The position numbers and the translations under genes are program-made. A stretch of 64,000 bases of DNA from Buxus sempervirens (Eukaryota > Streptophyta > Magnoliopsida > Buxales > Buxaceae), in assembly GCA_947561395.2 (NCBI GenBank), contig OX387193.1, positions 2,666,001 through 2,730,000 of the forward strand, read 5' to 3'. Position 1 is the first letter of the stretch. Each line of letters starts with the position of its first letter. Below, piece after piece: positions 25,911 to 38,280 of the stretch. The notes beneath the pieces are model-generated. The model saw nothing but the letters and a program-made list of their open reading frames with translations, was not told where the DNA came from and searched no databases.

Positions 25911-26129
25911 GACCTAAATAACTCCAGATTTTTTATGCGTAATCATTTATTTTGAAGTGTTGTGTCTTGGGTTTTGGTCATCAGCTACCAATAAAGCTTG
26001 AATGGTTGGACAATTTTTTGTGAAATAATTGTAATCGTATTTATCGTCCTCTACTTCTATTGAAGGGCTCATTTTTTAGTTCGTACAATGTTTAAATTTC
26101 GAAGTCTTTTTAAAAAAAAAAAGGAAAGA

Positions 26130-26900
26130 GAGAAGAAGAAGCTACGTGGAGGGAATGCTGCCGCCTGAAGCCTAATGGGCGGGAACATGTCGCAGTACCA
26201 CTCAGTGGTATCAGCGTGAAACGGCCGTACATCTTAATTGGAGAACCCACACGGGCCACACCCCACAACTCATCCCAACTAGGGTTGTCAATCGGTGAAA
26301 TACAGTTTTGAATCTAGGTTGAACCATATTCAAACCGATTATAAAACATATATATTCGATATCCAATCAGATATCAGTTGGTTCACACCGAATTTGAATT
26401 CGAACTTTATTTTTATATTTGAATTTGATTATATCTGAATTTTCTTTTAGTTGACCTAGACGTGGTCTGAAGTGGTTGAACCATACTCTAACACGCAATA
26501 ATAAAAGAGGGGAAGAGCACATTTTATAAGGAAAATCGGCGGGGAACTTCCGTTCTTAGCCGATGTGGGACAATGGGATAACACAAACGCTGGGAACACA
26601 TGCGTTAATCCCAGACCCGTTCCCAGCCAGCGTGATTTGTCATTAGTTAAATAAACAATATAACATAATATTTAATAAATCCGATATAAAATCGGATATT
26701 CAGTTGAATATGGTTGGTTATAATCATATTCGGATTCGAAAAATTTCTGTAACCCTATTCGATCCTACGGATGTAAATGCATATCCGAATTCGATTGTTC
26801 GGATCGAATACGAATACAGGTTGACCCATTGACAGTCCTAATCCCAGCCGCCGGTGGTATCACGGTACTACTAGATGCTGGGACTAGGGGAGATGCATTC
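26130..26900. repeat. possible older foldback repeat hosting a hAT-like MITE
   Basis: The flanks of the 26280-26840 element read GGGCCACACCCC, then CATCCCA, then GGTGGTATCACGGTACTA after it. The same word order occurs at 1420-1460 (GGGCCACACCCC then CATCCCA) and at 1990-2035 (GGGCCACACCCC then GGTGGTTTCACGGTACCA). This suggests one repeat family with the hAT-like element inserted in this copy. Ends were not resolved. Confidence 0.4.
26280..26840. mobile_element. hAT-like MITE between FTSH11 and PYL8
   Basis: The termini TAGGGTTGTCAAT and ATTGACAGTCCTA are inverse complements at 11 of 13 positions. Flanks are ATCCCAAC (26272-26279) and ATCCCAGC (26841-26848), an 8-bp TSD with one mismatch. 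The 561-bp interior is AT-rich with TTCGAAT/ATCCGAAT-type words. There is no coding capacity. Confidence 0.7.
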
Positions 26901-28196
26901 GGTACAGCGTAGAGGCTCTCACCAGTCACCGCACCAATCCTTCGAAAGTGGTGATTGGACAACTCTCAAATGGAGGAGTCCAGGGCAGAGTGGACAGAAA
27001 GCAAAGCGAAGTACGACAACTACGAAGATAAGAACAGCCCCTCAAGAGCTTACCTTTATAATTGGTTCACTACTTGTTTGAAAAATCTAGAAAGTCGCCA
27101 TCAAGTCCTTCCCATTTGCAGCCGCTCAACAGCATCTTCTTAAGATGGTCTAGATGCAGCGTCTTGGAACATGCCCATTTGGCATACAGGGCGGGGGCAG
27201 CCTTTCCCGATCAGGTCCTCGAGATTGAAGAGCGAAAAGAAAAAAGGAGTAAAAGGTGAAAGCAAAGGGAAAAAGTTCAATGCCTACCACGAGCACGGGT
27301 ATTTTCGGAATATTTAATTCTTTTATGAAAAAAGAAAATAAAAAAAGAAATTGGCAGAAGGCTATTACTACTAGAAAGAGGACATACCTGCAACTCAAAG
27401 GAACCAAACCCTAATAACAAACATGATATCAAAAACTCAAAAGAACGGCTATAAAGGTCCATCATCCCTACGATTGGTTCGAAGCATTTTGTTTCCAAAT
27501 AGGACGAAAAATACGGAGACAGATCTTGAAATTCAAGTCTCATAAAATAAATGCAATGATTTGAAGTACGTATTGACCTCACAGTTCCCCTAGTCCATTC
27601 TAACGTCCAAATAATAATGCACTCAAAATAATTATAAAATGACTATAATAATAATAAATAAATAAATACTCAATAATTGAGTAATAGCATGTGCAGGCAT
27701 CCACCAAGCAGCAAATTCATCCATCCCAAAGGTTCGCTCCTCCATGCCTTCCTGTCTGGAATTTATAATAAGCTAGCAAAACTACTACACCAGCAAATTC
27801 TCGTCACACGAATTCTTTCCCAGAAATATTTACAACCATAAAGCAACACATGCCCCCACGACCACCACCCGAAGAAACCTAGAGACGGAATTGAAGCGAG
27901 GTCTTTTTCCCCCCTTTATTTTTTTCCGTTTTTCTTTTCATTTTCTTCTTTTGTTTTGCTCATCGATGGATAGGTTCAAAGTATTTGTAGGAAAGACACG
28001 AGTTTTAAAAGGAAAAGAAATGCAAAGCAGACAAGAAAGAGAAAAAACGAGGGGAGGATGAGAGAGACTCCGTAAGATAGGAAGATGAGCTACTACCACT
28101 ACCAGTCTGTCCCCAAAGCTCCCAAGATTCGAAAGCCTCAGAAGCTTCATCCATGGCTGATTGGATTATCCAACCCATACCCCCTCAAGACTGATA
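26901..28196. other. spacer and PYL8 3' untranslated region
   Basis: No gene was recognised. The part nearest 28196 is presumably the 3' untranslated region of PYL8, which is read leftward. Several short open frames here are low-complexity or lack known domains. Confidence 0.35.
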
Positions 28197-30473
28197 TCAG
28201 ATTCGGTCGATGGGTTCAGTCCTGTCCTGCACCGCAAGTCGCTCTGATACGTCTGCCAATGATTTGAGGTTGCACTTGATCAGGGCTTCAATGAAGTAGC
28301 ACGTCTCATCCTTGGTGTTCCCATCTGGTACATCCACTACAAAAGACTCGATCACCAGTGTCCCTGGTCTGTTGTCAATGATCTCTGGATGAAGGGTAAT
28401 GACCGACGAGTAGTTCTGCAAAATTAGACGATGAAAAGCAAACAGAAAAGAATTTGGGTTAGACTGATTCAGCGACTACTAATATATAGTACCATAAACC
28501 GATTAAACTTCTATTGCACAAAATAGTTCTTGTGAAACCCAAACGCCGGAAGAGTGTTTTTTGTTTCTGGGTTCAAACCTTACTTGTTATGAAGCCAGCG
28601 GTTGCAGCATGAATTCAAATCAAACTAATCCAACAAACAAAACAGGAAATGCAACTAATACTAATAATGGTTTGGTCTTCATCTTCCTCAGCAAGACATT
28701 GTCCTAATGGGATGTCCCAAGTTTCCTATTCCCGCCATCCACCAATTACCCACCATATATTTTTGTTAGAAGATAAAGAAATGGAGGTGACAGTGGACCA
28801 GAAAAGACGAAAAGCACTCAAAAGTAGAAGGTTTTGGAAGACATTGACAAACCCTATTATCTCATATACATATGGGTTTTAATTGATATAAATTACAGAT
28901 GAAATTCTTATTAAACACTTACAAATTACACATTAGGATAAAAACATGCCAAATATGAGAATCAATATTAATAATCCATTCTCACGATTCCACGAAAACC
29001 CACAAACATACAAGTGATGATGCAAAAACCGAAGCAAACAAAAATGTATTTTAAAAGATCGATAGTTGTATTCAAAATTTAAAAAGAAAATAATTTTTCA
29101 ATTTCTACCTAGATGTCGTCCAGTGAAAAGCTCGATTTCTTCTCTTTTAGACAAAACAACTGTTCATGAAGGAAAGTGATCTGGATAAGAACAGAGTACA
29201 AGCGAAGGAAAAGAAGGGGTAATATACACACCTTTAGCCTGTGATCCCCACCGACAATTCGCATGCTAAGGATATGCTCGTCATCATCAAGAAGCTCTAA
29301 CCTCTCGGTGCTGGTTGTGGCTGGCAGTCCCGACTTAACATTCACTTCTCTGACGCTCCCAATCTCAGGGTCATCATACACAACGCACCTGCTAATGAAA
29401 GGCTTGTACTTCTGTGGTTGATCGAATCTTCTCACCAAAGACCAAACCTGATTGAAAAAAAAAGGAAAAACACAGATGCATGCGGATATGATTCAGAAAA
29501 CCCGGAACCAAAAGATTCAACTGGAAGGAAACAAAATCATGGAAGTCCTGCTGGATCGATCCCTGCTAAAAAGGAAAAACGACTTAACCGAATTAGCCGA
29601 TTCAAATTCACCCTGCTGGTATTCTTATAACCAGATAATCTCATTCAAATATAGGGAAATCGATGCGACTTCCCCTGAAAAAAAAAAAGAAAAAAAATAG
29701 ATGCTACACAAATTAAGCTGGGTTCTTCACCAGATAAAACTTTAGTCTCAACTGCGAAGAACATTTTCCGCTAATTTCTTTTTCCAAATCAGAGAAAATT
29801 ACAATGAAACCATAAACAATAACACAGAAAGAATCTTCCAAGGATAAAATTAAAACAAGCATAATTAATGATTCTCACTTCGCCAGACCTACAATTTCTC
29901 ACAGATACAAATTAACTCGCAACGCAGTCGGTCAATAATCACCTGATTTAAAGCGAGTCTAGCTAGTTATACTTCAATATTCGCAAATTCATAAGCCGCC
30001 AAAAAGGATAAGAAAAAAAAAGAGCGAACATTAATTAAAGTTATCAAAGAAGTAGCTACTGATAATTAAGACTATGGAAACAAGTACTTGATTTATTTAA
30101 TTTAATCATAAATGAAACAGAAGAAAACACTCCAGATCGAGCTGAGATTCACAGATCTGCACCAAAGCAAAAATTGGTCAAACATCAACGATCCACAACA
30201 AAATCGAAAAGATCATTCAAACTTCACAGATCCGAGAGCCGATCTTCACGGAACTTCAGAAACAAAATCAGACAAACACGCACAGTAACAATCAATATTA
30301 GAAAAATCAACGGAACAATCAATCTATCCAGAGGGAGAGAGAGATCTCACCAGAGGAACTGGAGCTTTGATATGTTTCACGAGAGCCGAACTGCACTGAT
30401 TCTCTTTTGTCTCGTGCTTGTGGTGTCTGCATATATACTCGGACTCCATCCTGTTAAACCCATTACAGTTCAT
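28197..30473 (-). CDS. PYL8: PYR/PYL/RCAR abscisic acid receptor, PYL8/PYL9 type, complete, 3 exons
   Basis: Coding exons on the - strand are 30473-30351, 29447-29232 and 28415-28197, with GT-AG introns in phase 0, giving 185 residues. The product is a cytosolic and nuclear START-fold hormone receptor. With ABA bound it inhibits clade A PP2C phosphatases and so releases SnRK2 kinases. Visible features are HHKHE and [12 protein letters not shown] near the N-terminus, [12 protein letters not shown] with ligand-contact Lys56, gate loop SGLPA (80-84), Glu89, latch HRL (110-112), ESFVVDVP and the C-terminal helix ETCYF...SERLAVQD (about 150-177). The ORF reads past both splice donors, so the exon limits follow the donor sites. 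Sequence is closest to subfamily I (PYL7-10). Choosing PYL8 over PYL9 is a best guess. A second ATG eight codons in is an alternative start. An old L1 lies about 490 bp upstream. Confidence 0.93.
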
Positions 30474-30948
30474 GGCGATAATCCAGTTTCTTCTCTAAAA
30501 CCATCAACCGAACCCTAACGATCGACACGGCAACTCTTGAACCCGCTCTTCCCACCGCAAAACCGGAAACCGCTAGCCGCGAAACCAGTTCCAAATCCTT
30601 CCCCAAAGAGGAGAGACTACAAAAAGCTCGTGAACAGACTTTCACTTCGCTATTTTTATATCTCAGCCTCTCAGAAACCTCCAAATCCCACCGCCATGGC
30701 CTCCTGCTACACCAAAAGCTTCTCCTCTCATCGTCTCATCGCCTATAAAATTTCATTTTATTTTTTATTTCTTATATTATATTATTTTACTTAGGGAAAA
30801 AAAATGAAAACTCTCTTTCTAATCCTCCTATCGTCGTCCCCTCCTTCGTTATTATCCAGGATCATCTCAGATAAAAACCCCGTGTTTTCACAAATTTACA
30901 GGCACGCCATTACCTCGCTCGTGTTGTCTTATCTTGTGAGTTGTGACC
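30474..30948 (-). promoter_or_regulatory. PYL8 leader and proximal promoter
   Basis: This is the interval between the PYL8 start codon and the TSD of the upstream LINE. It contains the 5' untranslated region and whatever proximal promoter remains. I saw no unambiguous TATA box or ABA-response element. Distal promoter sequence has been displaced more than 3.9 kb by the LINE and its inner insertion. Confidence 0.35.
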
Positions 30949-32238
30949 AAATAACCCTCACTCTCTCTCTCTTTTTAATATTAGATAGATTAGATTGGTT
31001 CACATTAAATTAACCCAGGATGAGCGGGGGAGAGTATCATGGGTTTTGAAGGACCCAAAAAGTGTTCCCAAATACAAACAAAAATACAAGTTCTTCAACC
31101 ATAAACACGAGAAGTTCGAGATTGCATAATTAGCAAGACAATCCTCCACACAATTTGTTTCATGGAAGACTGCTCGGAATCTGATCTCTTGAGTTTGTAA
31201 GGAGAATTTCTTCAATTTGTACAGCGATTTTCTAGGGGGGATCGCTTTTCTGAGTTAGGATATCCATTAAGACTTTACGGTCCCCTTCAATAATCACTCT
31301 ATTGAACTGGAATTGAATTGCCAACCTGAGTCCTTCTAAAACTGCCATCGTTTCCGTCATAAGAGAGTCTGCAATTCTTGTCCTTGATGCCATAGTTCCA
31401 AGACATATTCCATCTTTGTTCCTTGCAATGCATCCTATTGCTGCTTGTCCGGGGCTTCCTTTGGCTACTCCATCAACATTAATTTTAATTCAATTGTCTC
31501 TTGGCCTTGTCCATGTGATGAAGTGTTCCTCAACCTTCTTCATTTTCGTTGTTTGGTCCTCCTTGACAAGCTTTCTTGAATCATCCCGTAAGATAGAGTG
31601 AAAATTAATACTTTCCGGCAATGAAGGTTTAATATTCTCGAAAATGATTTTATTCCTGGCATTCCAAACCACCTAGCAACTGTTAGCCCATGCCGCAAAG
31701 AACGGATGGGCTTCTTTGTGGAGATTTTTTTCAAATTGCATCAGACCATTGAACAACCAATCTTTACAAGATAGGAGTTGCTAATGCTCCCCTAGCATTC
31801 CACCCATACAACCAAACCAAAGTGCCCTGCTGAAGTTGCACTTAAGAAACAAGTGAGCGTTTGAGGAATCTTGCTCCTGAGTATATAATGCACACAATTC
31901 ACAAGCGACATTAACTCTATTATGAAATAATTCATTTGTGGACGTACATTCTTGTAGCATTTCCACAAAAAAAATTTGATTTTCTGGGGGAAGGGGAGGT
32001 ACCACAATTTGAGCCACTTACCTACTTCCGACTAGTCCTCTTCTTCATTTGTTAGCATTCAGTATGGTGAGGCAATCGAGAATCTTCCTTTTGCAGTAGC
32101 TTTCCATATTATTTTATCTGTGCTTGCAGTCTTGCTAATAGGAATCTCCATAATTTTTTGCACAACCTGCTAAGGCCAAACTTCTCTAAGTTTCTAAACA
32201 TTCCATTTTCTCTGATGTTGGTCTATCAGGTCACCTAG

Positions 32239-34273
32239 TGTAAAACCCCAAAATTTCCTATGTGATTATTGTTTATTGGAATTAATGAGCCTGTATGAGT
32301 GAAACTTTCAGAGATCTGTAAAGCAGGGGTATATTGGGGATTCAAGACATTAGGCGTGGAAGCGGGGTAAATTAAGGTTAGTAATGTGCTGATTATAATT
32401 AGAAAAATATTGTTGTTTGATTTCAGTCATTGTGAATAAAATAATTATGTGTTATATATGTGGGAAATTTTAGGTCGAAAGTTAAGTCAGTGAATCAAGT
32501 GCTGGAAAGCTGTGTATGTAGGAAAAATTTCGCATACCTTGAGTGAAAGGAGTTTGCGGCTGGAGTTCTAGGGTTTTGGAGAGAAGCAGTCGTGTGGTTC
32601 TTGTCGATCAGCGTGTTCAGAAAATCTCTTGCAAACAGAATAAGAACTGGGTGGAGATCGATCGGTGAACTTGCTATTAAAGGAGTTTTGGTTGCAGGGA
32701 TTTGAGCGTATAACAGGTGAGTAGCATCATTTTAATCTATGTTTTGATTGTGATCTCTAGGTTTAGCCGTAAAGCATGGTTTTAGTAAAACATAGTTTCG
32801 ATCGTGGTTTATTTGACGAGTTTTAGAGTTGTGATATGAAGTATTTTTGGATTAATTTCGAATCATGTTTAAACGTGTTTTGGGGATGGTAGAAACGTAG
32901 AAAAGTGGTTACAGAGGTCAAAAACTGGGTCAAACATGGAGTTTTAGAGTTAACAGAAAGTCGCAAATCGTAGAGTGTGTTCGCCGAGCTGCCACCGACC
33001 TCCTTACCCTAGCGGCAGCTTAACGCATAGGAGCAGGGTAGGTCCGCTGAGTTGGCATTGATCTCGCGCCAACGAGTTGAGCTCAGCGTGAGATAGATTT
33101 TGGTTTCGCCAAGTTCTCACCGACCTTGCGCCAAGTATTTTATTTCGCGCGCGAGACACTGGTTGGGTATACGCCGAGTTGGGGCTGACCTCGCGCCAAG
33201 CGCCAAAGGTCAGCGCATCCAACAGAATTTCCAGAAAGGTGTGTCTGACCAATCCAAGCTAAATTTTGATACTTTGAGGCTTCAACCTCTCAGCCAAAGA
33301 CTAGATTAGGATAGTAGAAATAATTTAATCTGTTCAAAACCTTTGGAGAGTATTGGGTCGATTATTGGTGAATTTAGGAGTTTCTGGAAGAGCTATTCGA
33401 AGGATAGTAGGTAAGCGAATTACTATTCTTGATACCCTGGGTTAGTACTTTAAATCTTATTTATGATTCCATATTGTTTCGAGTTGTAAACATGTTTAAA
33501 CTGAGTTTATGAGATTTTATCAAAGTGTTGAGTTGGATTTTACGACTATGGTTTTGTGTGAGTAATGGGGATTTTATTGCCGAATGGACTTATGTTTTGG
33601 GGTCAGAGCACCTATTGGGTTTTCTTGAGTTATGCTGGTCTAAAGTAACTGTGATGAATTGTGTTGGGATGAAGTAACATAGGCCGTGTGGCTCCCTCAT
33701 CGAGTGTTGTGTTGGGATGAGGTAACATAGGCCCCTGTGTGGCTCCCTCATTGGATATGGTCTTGGGATGAGGTACATAGACCCGGCGTGATTCCCTTAT
33801 CAAGTTTGATATGAGATTGGTACTAGATTCGTTTTATATTTGGGTTATACGTGATTTTAAGACTATATGCATGATTTGATACCGACGTTATTGCTTGATT
33901 TAAATGATAGATTTTTGCATTTTATATCACATGGATTATTGGGATTCTATTGGATTACTCGGATTAGACGTGTTATCGTCATCGTATATGTGTTGCACCG
34001 TGTCATGTTTTTAGAACTGAACTAAATGGTTTTGTGCATGCATGTGCTACTCACTGGGATATTCGTATGTTATTCCGTTTGTTTTTGTTTTGTTTTCAGC
34101 TGTTCTTGGAGAAGACGATACTTGCGGGTAGTTCTTGGTCAAGTGAGTTTTATTCCAGTTTGAGGTTATTTTAGCGCACTCTGTTATATAGTTATTGTTG
34201 TATTCATGTTTTTCCTTCACTCTGATATTGCGAGTTACGGTGTTATTTCGTGACTCGAATCTGGGGCGTTACA
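32239..34273. mobile_element. solo LTR inside the L1 remnant
   Basis: The 2035-bp segment starts TGTAAAACCCC and ends GGGGCGTTACA, the canonical TG...CA with inverted termini. It interrupts the L1 remnant exactly where that reading would otherwise continue. Flanks CCTAG (32234-32238) and CCCAG (34274-34278) are a 5-bp TSD with one mismatch. No internal region or second LTR is present, so the element was probably reduced by recombination between LTRs. A Ty3/gypsy origin is likely from the terminus type but not proven. Confidence 0.8.
33660..33805. repeat. three-copy minisatellite inside the solo LTR
   Basis: Three units of about 46-48 bp share the pattern TTGGGATGAGGTAACATAGG, then GTGTGGCTCCCTCAT. 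The third unit is the most diverged. It lies wholly inside the solo LTR. Confidence 0.6.
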
Positions 34274-34925
34274 CCCAGGTTGTTTAGACTTCGACAACCA
34301 TCATTCATCAACTCCTCCCTTTCCAAGTTGTGACTCCACCCTCTCTCTCCTATCCCAATAGATAGACCATTAGCTATGATCCACCCCATTCCCAATCTAA
34401 TAACCTCTCTAGCATGGCAAATTTGTTTCCATAATCAAGAATCCATTTTTTTTATTGAAACATTCAAGAAAGCTTCCTTCCGATAGTATTTAGCTCTCCT
34501 TAGATTACACCACACTTTTGTTTCATTTTGAGCCATTCCCCAAGCAACCTTCGAGAACATGGCCTGATTGAATTTCCTACTGTTTTTAATATTTAAGCCC
34601 CCACATCTTTTAGGAAGACAGATTTTTTCCCCGCTCAAAGTGTGAACAGTTCTTTCTTTATCAGGTTTGGACCAAAAAAAGGTTCTGACTTCCTTTTCGA
34701 TATGGTTCAAGATGGTCAAAGGAAGTTTGAGACATCCCATGAAGAATTGGGAGGTACTCAAGAGAGTAGCATTAATGAGTGTCACTTTTTCAGCATGGGT
34801 CAGGGTTCTAGCCTTCTTACCAACCAATTTGTTGTTGATTTTATCAATGACTTCTTGAAAGTTCCGGATCCTAAATAACCCTCATATCATATATAACTTT
34901 CTCGTCGAAGTCGCACGGGAAAATG

Positions 34926-35311
34926 AGAGGGGAAAATCAATTTTTAGTGATGCTTTTAAAAATAATTAAGATTAAATAAAAAAAGTTTGAATTTTAATTT
35001 TTAGTTAATATTTATTAAAATGATTAATTTTTAATAACATTTTACTATTACAAATCAATTATTTCAAGGATATCCTTACATCGTTCACCCAAATCACTTG
35101 TACAAGTCAATTCAATGTATGAGTCATTTTATTGCTTGTACAAGTCAATTTGTTAATTACATAAGTTTTGGGAGTGGGTGGTAAACTTGGAAAGAATTTG
35201 TTTTATGTCACTAAAAATTAATTATTTCAATAAATTTTTATTAAAAGTTAAAACTTTCTTGATTGAATCTTAAGTATTTTGAAAAGGTTTCATTAAAAGT
35301 TAGTTTTCCTC
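34926..35311. mobile_element. AT-rich foldback MITE
   Basis: The left arm beginning GAGGGGAAAATCAATTTTTA and the right arm ending in its approximate complement (AAAAGTTAGTTTTCCTC) pair over roughly 120 nt each, with an AATTAAGATT-type core. The centre contains two copies of CTTGTACAAGTCAATT near 35098-35153. No coding sequence and no certain TSD were found. Confidence 0.55.
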
Positions 35312-36437
35312 GATGAAATGATCCATTCAAAAAATCTCGTTTGCAAATTATTATATGGTAGTGATCCAGTGTTGCAGCGTCAAAAAATCATCCAGGACAG
35401 AAGCTTCAATTATAGCCAATGGAACTGGGATCGAACGGACCGTTTCGTGCACAAGAATGGACTTAAAATCGTGCGCGTTTTTTGACTTGGACGCTTAGTC
35501 TATCGTGCAAGATATTTTTATTAAAAAACCAAGTGAAACGAGTCAACACTCAACCACCGAACTACGGGGGGCATTTTCGTTGTTTGGTATTCGTTTAAGG
35601 GGTAATTTAGGGATTGCGTAGGATTCGGTGATCACTTTCACGTTCGCACGATTGGCTCTCTTTAATTCTTTAATTTCAGTTTCCGCTCTGCGAACACGCC
35701 CACCGTCGCCCCCGGAAAGCCAAGCTTTTTTTTTTAATGCCGACTTTCTATTTTTTTAATAATAAATGAGCACTCGGATGAACGGACCAAGTCATGCCAC
35801 GTTTCGTCGTTTCAGTTGGAACCGGGGATCCGAACGGGTTTATCTGCGTGTCTGATTGTAAATCCCACCCAGTTCGAAAGCTATGATTGGAAGGTCGTGG
35901 ACCCCACGCAGACGGTCCCAACTCCCAAGACTCCGACAGGACGAGTGATTCGAAACATGTTTGTTTGAAGGCCGATGAACACGATGAAGTGAACGACAAC
36001 AGACCGGACACCGGCCCTAATGGTTATGGTTTACGAGCTCAAGTGACTATGAGGTTCGGGTTTGGATTTCGTTCATCTCGACCCAAACCAGCCCCATAGT
36101 CATCCAAACTTACATTTTATATGAACGTATTTTTGTAAGTAAACATGTCAATTAAGGCAATTTTTATGTATACTTACTAAAAAGGGAAAACTATTTTTTA
36201 TTTTAATTATGATAATATTGCAAGGAATCCAGTTTGACCCAATCCAATCCGGTTCGTAGTTTTGTTGGGCAAATTATGGGTTCATGTTGGGAAGCCCTTA
36301 CCTTGTTCCCATCTCTACTCAAATATACAAGGTAATTATTATTTTTATTTTCTTTTCCTTTTTAGCTTTTATTTCTTCATTTTCTTCTTCGTCTTTTTCC
36401 CTTTACAGCGAAGAATTAATTGTAATTTTATTATTTA
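35312..36437. other. intergenic spacer, no gene seen
   Basis: Short open frames occur near 35750-36100 but lack known domains. The stretch 36330-36420 is T/C-rich. Nothing else is supported before the CTAAC target duplication at 36438-36442. Confidence 0.45.
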
Positions 36438-36442
36438 CTAAC

Positions 36443-38266
36443 TGTGAGACATGGGAAAAAATCAGATCTAATGATTTCCTCAATCATCACACGGGATTAA
36501 ATAAAACAAAGAGTCGCCACCATTCAATTTAGGTGTGAATGGACACCAAAATATTAAATAAGCACAAAAGGCAATTTTAGGGTAAAATATCCCTCCTAAA
36601 AAAAACAACCAGAGATGGGTAAAGGGATTAAGTTATGAACAGGGGAAGGTGTTAGGCACCCCTATTCATCCACACAAGGTGGTCGCCAGGCATTGTTCAT
36701 GTTTTACATAAAGGAAAAAGCTTGCTATAAAAATCATACAAAATCACAAAAAAGGCAAAAATATATGGTTTTTTCATATGAATAGTCTGATTGATCCAGA
36801 ACTATCAAACATGATCATACCATTCCTAGGGTTTCATGATCAAAACAAATTTGAGATAAAATCGAATAAAATCAATTTAAAGTGAAAAGTCCAAAAATCT
36901 GGCTTCAAGTCAAAATTCTAGAAATCTGGAAAAATATGATTTTTATAAAATATTTCAAAATTTAACTTGAACAGTCCAGGATATAGATAAAGCCCAAATT
37001 TCACATTAAATCAGAAAATAAAAACCAAAAATATACACGTTGATGAAAAACACCAAAAAGGGAGAATTTAGACCGTAGGGTCTTCTCTCAATAATGAAAA
37101 ACAATTTAAAAACAACATCATGAAACCCTAGAAGTTATTTTCAGGCTTTTGGAGTCAGATCTACCATATTGATCATGATAAATCCAAGATCCTAACCTAA
37201 AACCACAAAAATCACGAAAACAGTGCTGTAGGTGCAAAAGTGGCAAAAATCCAAATTTTAGCAAAAAGTGGGGATCTCATGTTATAAACATCATAGATTC
37301 ATGTAATTCATTCAGATATATCATAAAAAGCATTAAAACATGATCAAGATATTTAAAACAACTACATCTCACAAATTAGAGCACATGGGGGTCTACCCTA
37401 CGGATCCACCTGTTCTCTTTTCCCCTAGTTCTTTCTTCACGTTTTACGGCTAGAGAGACTCTTGAGGTACTTGGAGATATGTTTGGTTACACAAACACAA
37501 TCACAGGCCTTATTCTAGAAAAAAGAGAAAAAACAGATATGGGGTTCTATTCTAGGGATCCACCTGTTCCCCTTTCCCCTAGTTCTCTCTTCACGTTTTA
37601 CGGCTAGAGAGACCCTTGAGGTACTTGGAGACAAGTTTAGGGATACAAAATAGATATGGCCTTATTCTACAGCAATAGAGATGATCCTATTACTTCTAGA
37701 ATTGAAGACAGAAAATAAAAAAGGATAGGGGACTTACCTGGATTGAGCAGGCAGAGCAGCAGGGATTCCTTTCCTTCTCTTGGAGCTTTTGATTCTTCTT
37801 TGACTTCAAAATTTCGTGGCCCTTAGCTAAAGGAGAGAGCCTCTATTTATAGGCAAGCACAGGGGTATGGTTGGTCCAAGGTTTGGCAAGATAGAGTTTC
37901 AGTTTGAGTTAAATACAAGATAATGCCTATCCTCTATCCACAAGGATAAATGAGATAATTCGAACAGATAAATAAGAGACTTCGCTTATCCAAGAGAGAT
38001 ATTTGGGTGCAGATAAGGCTCAAAAATAAAAAAGGTAAAATTCGCACAAAGACCCCCGTGCCCGTATATATATTACGGTCGCGCCCTGCCCGTATTATTA
38101 ATACGGGCACGCCGTGACCGTATATCAACTGCAGGTATGACCAGTTCGTAAACAAAATACGGTCATGACCAGTTTGGCCAGATTTTACACTTTTTTGACC
38201 TGTTTTAAATCCCAATTAATATTTTCAATTATTTTCTCATTTTTAGTGCAATTTATGGTGTCTACA
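36443..38266 (-). repeat. 3' LTR of the gag-only element (sense order)
   Basis: The 1824-bp LTR contains a 154-bp-spaced direct duplication (units at about 37402-37486 and 37556-37640) sharing GGATCCACCTGTTC and ACGTTTTACGGCTAGAGAGA. It also carries the palindrome array at 38061-38163. On the - strand it holds a TATAAATAG box near 37846-37854. Confidence 0.92.
38061..38163. promoter_or_regulatory. 28-bp-spaced CCCGTA/TACGGG palindrome array in the 3' LTR
   Basis: Short palindromes start at 38061 (CCCGTATATATATTACGG), 38089 (CCCGTATTATTAATACGGG), 38118 (CCGTATATCAACTGCAGG, degenerate) and 38146 (TCGTAAACAAAATACGG), a spacing of 28-29 bp. In sense orientation they sit in U3, upstream of the TATA box. 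They resemble dimeric protein-binding sites. That role is an inference. Confidence 0.5.
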
Positions 38267-38280
38267 GCTGCCCCCTCTTT
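38267..38280 (-). other. polypurine tract of the gag-only element
   Basis: On the - strand, AAAGAGGGGGCAGC lies directly before the 3' LTR start TGTAGACACC. This is the expected place and composition for plus-strand DNA priming. Confidence 0.75.

Larger units (their letters stand above)
30961..34872 (-). mobile_element. 5'-truncated L1-type LINE, decayed, split by a solo LTR
   Basis: The 12-bp duplication AAATAACCCTCA lies at 30949-30960 and 34873-34884. Read on the - strand, the outer pieces (34872-34279 and 32233-30961) join into one ORF2 remnant. It runs from the RT C-terminal region (LTHAEKVTLINATLLSTSQF; GGLNIKNSRKFNQAMF) through zf-RVT (WYLPFPQKIKFFLWKCYKNV) to the RNase H tail (NCVEDCLANYAISNFSCLW). 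It is a relative of the intact LINE at 51108-56850. Stops and frameshifts are numerous. The tail is now TTAAAAAG plus a GA run. Confidence 0.85.
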
